Shown piece after piece: positions 11,992 to 12,231 of a stretch of 12,231 bases of DNA; the stretch's first letter is position 1; the number at the start of each line of letters is the position of its first letter. The translations under genes were made by a program, and so were the position numbers. A model generated the notes under the pieces. It worked only from the letters and a program-made list of their open reading frames with translations, searched no databases and was not told the origin of the DNA. Source of the DNA: Solirubrobacterales bacterium. Its GTDB lineage: Bacteria > Actinomycetota > Thermoleophilia > Solirubrobacterales > Solirubrobacteraceae. The stretch is from contig PLYX01000211.1 in NCBI GenBank assembly GCA_003151895.1, positions 1 to 12,231 on the forward strand, read 5' to 3'.

Positions 11992-12060
11992 TGGAGACGG
12001 TGGGAATCGAACCCACGTCCGCAGTCGCGTATGAATGGTGTCTGTTCTGACGTTGGCGCG
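11992..12060 (-). ncRNA. ssrA: tmRNA 3' end (tRNA-like half only), attachment-site fragment
   Basis: On the minus strand the sequence ends GGAC, T-stem GTGGG (12012-12016 strand), loop TTCGATT, CCCAC (12000-12004), acceptor strand CGTCTCC (11993-11999) and A at 11992. GGACGNGGGTTCGATTCCC is the standard tmRNA 3' hallmark; no anticodon arm can be folded upstream, which excludes a tRNA. CCA is not encoded. Only the tRNA-like 3' half can be present: 48 bases further upstream (12108) a protein-coding gene ends, leaving no room for the tag reading frame or the 5' half. The 5' boundary given is approximate. This is therefore a fragment left when an element integrated in ssrA; the complete gene should lie beyond the right edge, past the element. 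Confidence 0.75.
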
Positions 12061-12091
12061 AAGCGTGGTGCAGGCACCGTAACGCGCTTCG
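12059..12091. terminator. Inverted repeat after the right-edge gene
   Basis: CGAAGCG (12059-12065) and CGCTTCG (12085-12091) pair around an inner GGTG/CACC stem. It starts about 17 bases after the stop at 12108 and could terminate that minus-strand gene. No T-run is present. Confidence 0.4.
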
Positions 12092-12107
12092 AACGTGCCA
12101 GGACCAG

Positions 12108-12231
12108 CTACGACAGGTGAAAGGGCGTCCGAATCTCGAGCGACTCGTACTCGCTGGCGACACGCGCCTGCTGTGCGGCAGATAGTCCGTACGCGTCGTA
12201 GACGGCGGCATCAACATCCCGTTCAAGGAGG
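12108..12231 (-). CDS. C-terminus of a probable DNA methyltransferase or Type IIG RM enzyme (partial)
   Basis: Only the last 40 codons are present, entering from the right edge and ending at TAG 12108. The tail reads LLERDVDAAVYDAYGLSAAQ, then QARVASEYESLEIRTPFHLS. ..IDalVYdlYGLt.eE...v.. is a frequent C-terminal motif of Eco57I/Type IIG-type N6-adenine methyltransferases and of PglX-like enzymes. The rest lies outside the window, so this is a motif-based guess. Its position just upstream (minus-strand sense) of the ssrA fragment makes it the terminal cargo gene of an island integrated in ssrA. Confidence 0.5.
   Translation of the reverse strand, partial: LLERDVDAAVYDAYGLSAAQQARVASEYESLEIRTPFHLS

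Noticed and set aside
11992..12060. A complete tRNA gene
   Set aside because: The T-arm and acceptor 3' strand are perfect, but no anticodon arm, D-arm or matching 5' acceptor strand is found upstream; GGAC before the T-stem is tmRNA-like.
1..12231. CRISPR array or rRNA genes
   Set aside because: No regularly spaced repeats with unique spacers and no rRNA-like sequence were seen on either strand.

Overview
The window is high-GC DNA with strongly G/C-biased third codon positions, no consistent Shine-Dalgarno sites, and several start codons 6-10 bases after a TAnnnT-type -10 box, which suggests leaderless mRNAs. Together with a secreted C-terminal-propeller protein (PF09826 type), this points to a high-GC actinobacterial chromosome, possibly of the Thermoleophilia/Solirubrobacter kind. 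That placement is inference. The right end holds the 3' part of a tmRNA gene (ssrA, minus strand), a classic integration site, and almost everything to its left looks like accreted, partly decayed mobile-island DNA.

Layout. (1) 1-1181, minus: 5' part of a secreted beta-propeller protein running off the left edge. (2) 1204-1500: decayed copy of a DUF2283-type gene. (3) 1522-3981, minus: compact restriction-modification module made of a PD-(D/E)XK nuclease/N6-adenine methyltransferase fusion plus a half-size specificity subunit in the same reading frame, separated by one TGA. (4) 4014-4374, plus: relic of a large serine recombinase next to the RM promoter. (5) 4444-4889, minus: hicB-hicA toxin-antitoxin pair. 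(6) 4942-5397, minus: chimeric ORF joining a Cys-rich, replication-protein-like N-terminus to a tyrosine-recombinase C-terminus. (7) 5606-6220: short ORF fragment convergent on a DUF2283 gene coupled to a likely BECR-fold nuclease toxin. (8) 6391-7701: small unknown protein divergent from a GNAT acetyltransferase with a long extra domain. (9) 7789-8781: an ssrA-end (att-like) relic, a palindromic operator and a Phd-like/MazF-like toxin-antitoxin pair. (10) 8800-9425: two divergent Xre-type HTH genes, one frameshifted. (11) 9486-11987: a second att-like relic, a small unknown gene, a nucleotidyltransferase divergent from a DEDDh exonuclease, CGTACG-type repeats and a very strong terminator hairpin. 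(12) 11992-12107: tmRNA 3' end. (13) 12108-12231: C-terminus of a probable DNA methyltransferase entering from the right.

How it works together. This is a graveyard and depot of stabilising and defence modules: one RM system, three toxin-antitoxin candidates and Xre regulators, between recombinase relics and repeated fragments of the tmRNA 3' end. The best new observations are (a) three direct copies of the ssrA-end sequence, implying serial integration; (b) a duplicated segment whose two copies carry the inside of a hairpin in opposite orientation, moving the stop codon from one convergent gene to the other; (c) the single-TGA separation of the RM fusion and its specificity subunit; and (d) the divergent nucleotidyltransferase/exonuclease pair bounded by att-like sites.
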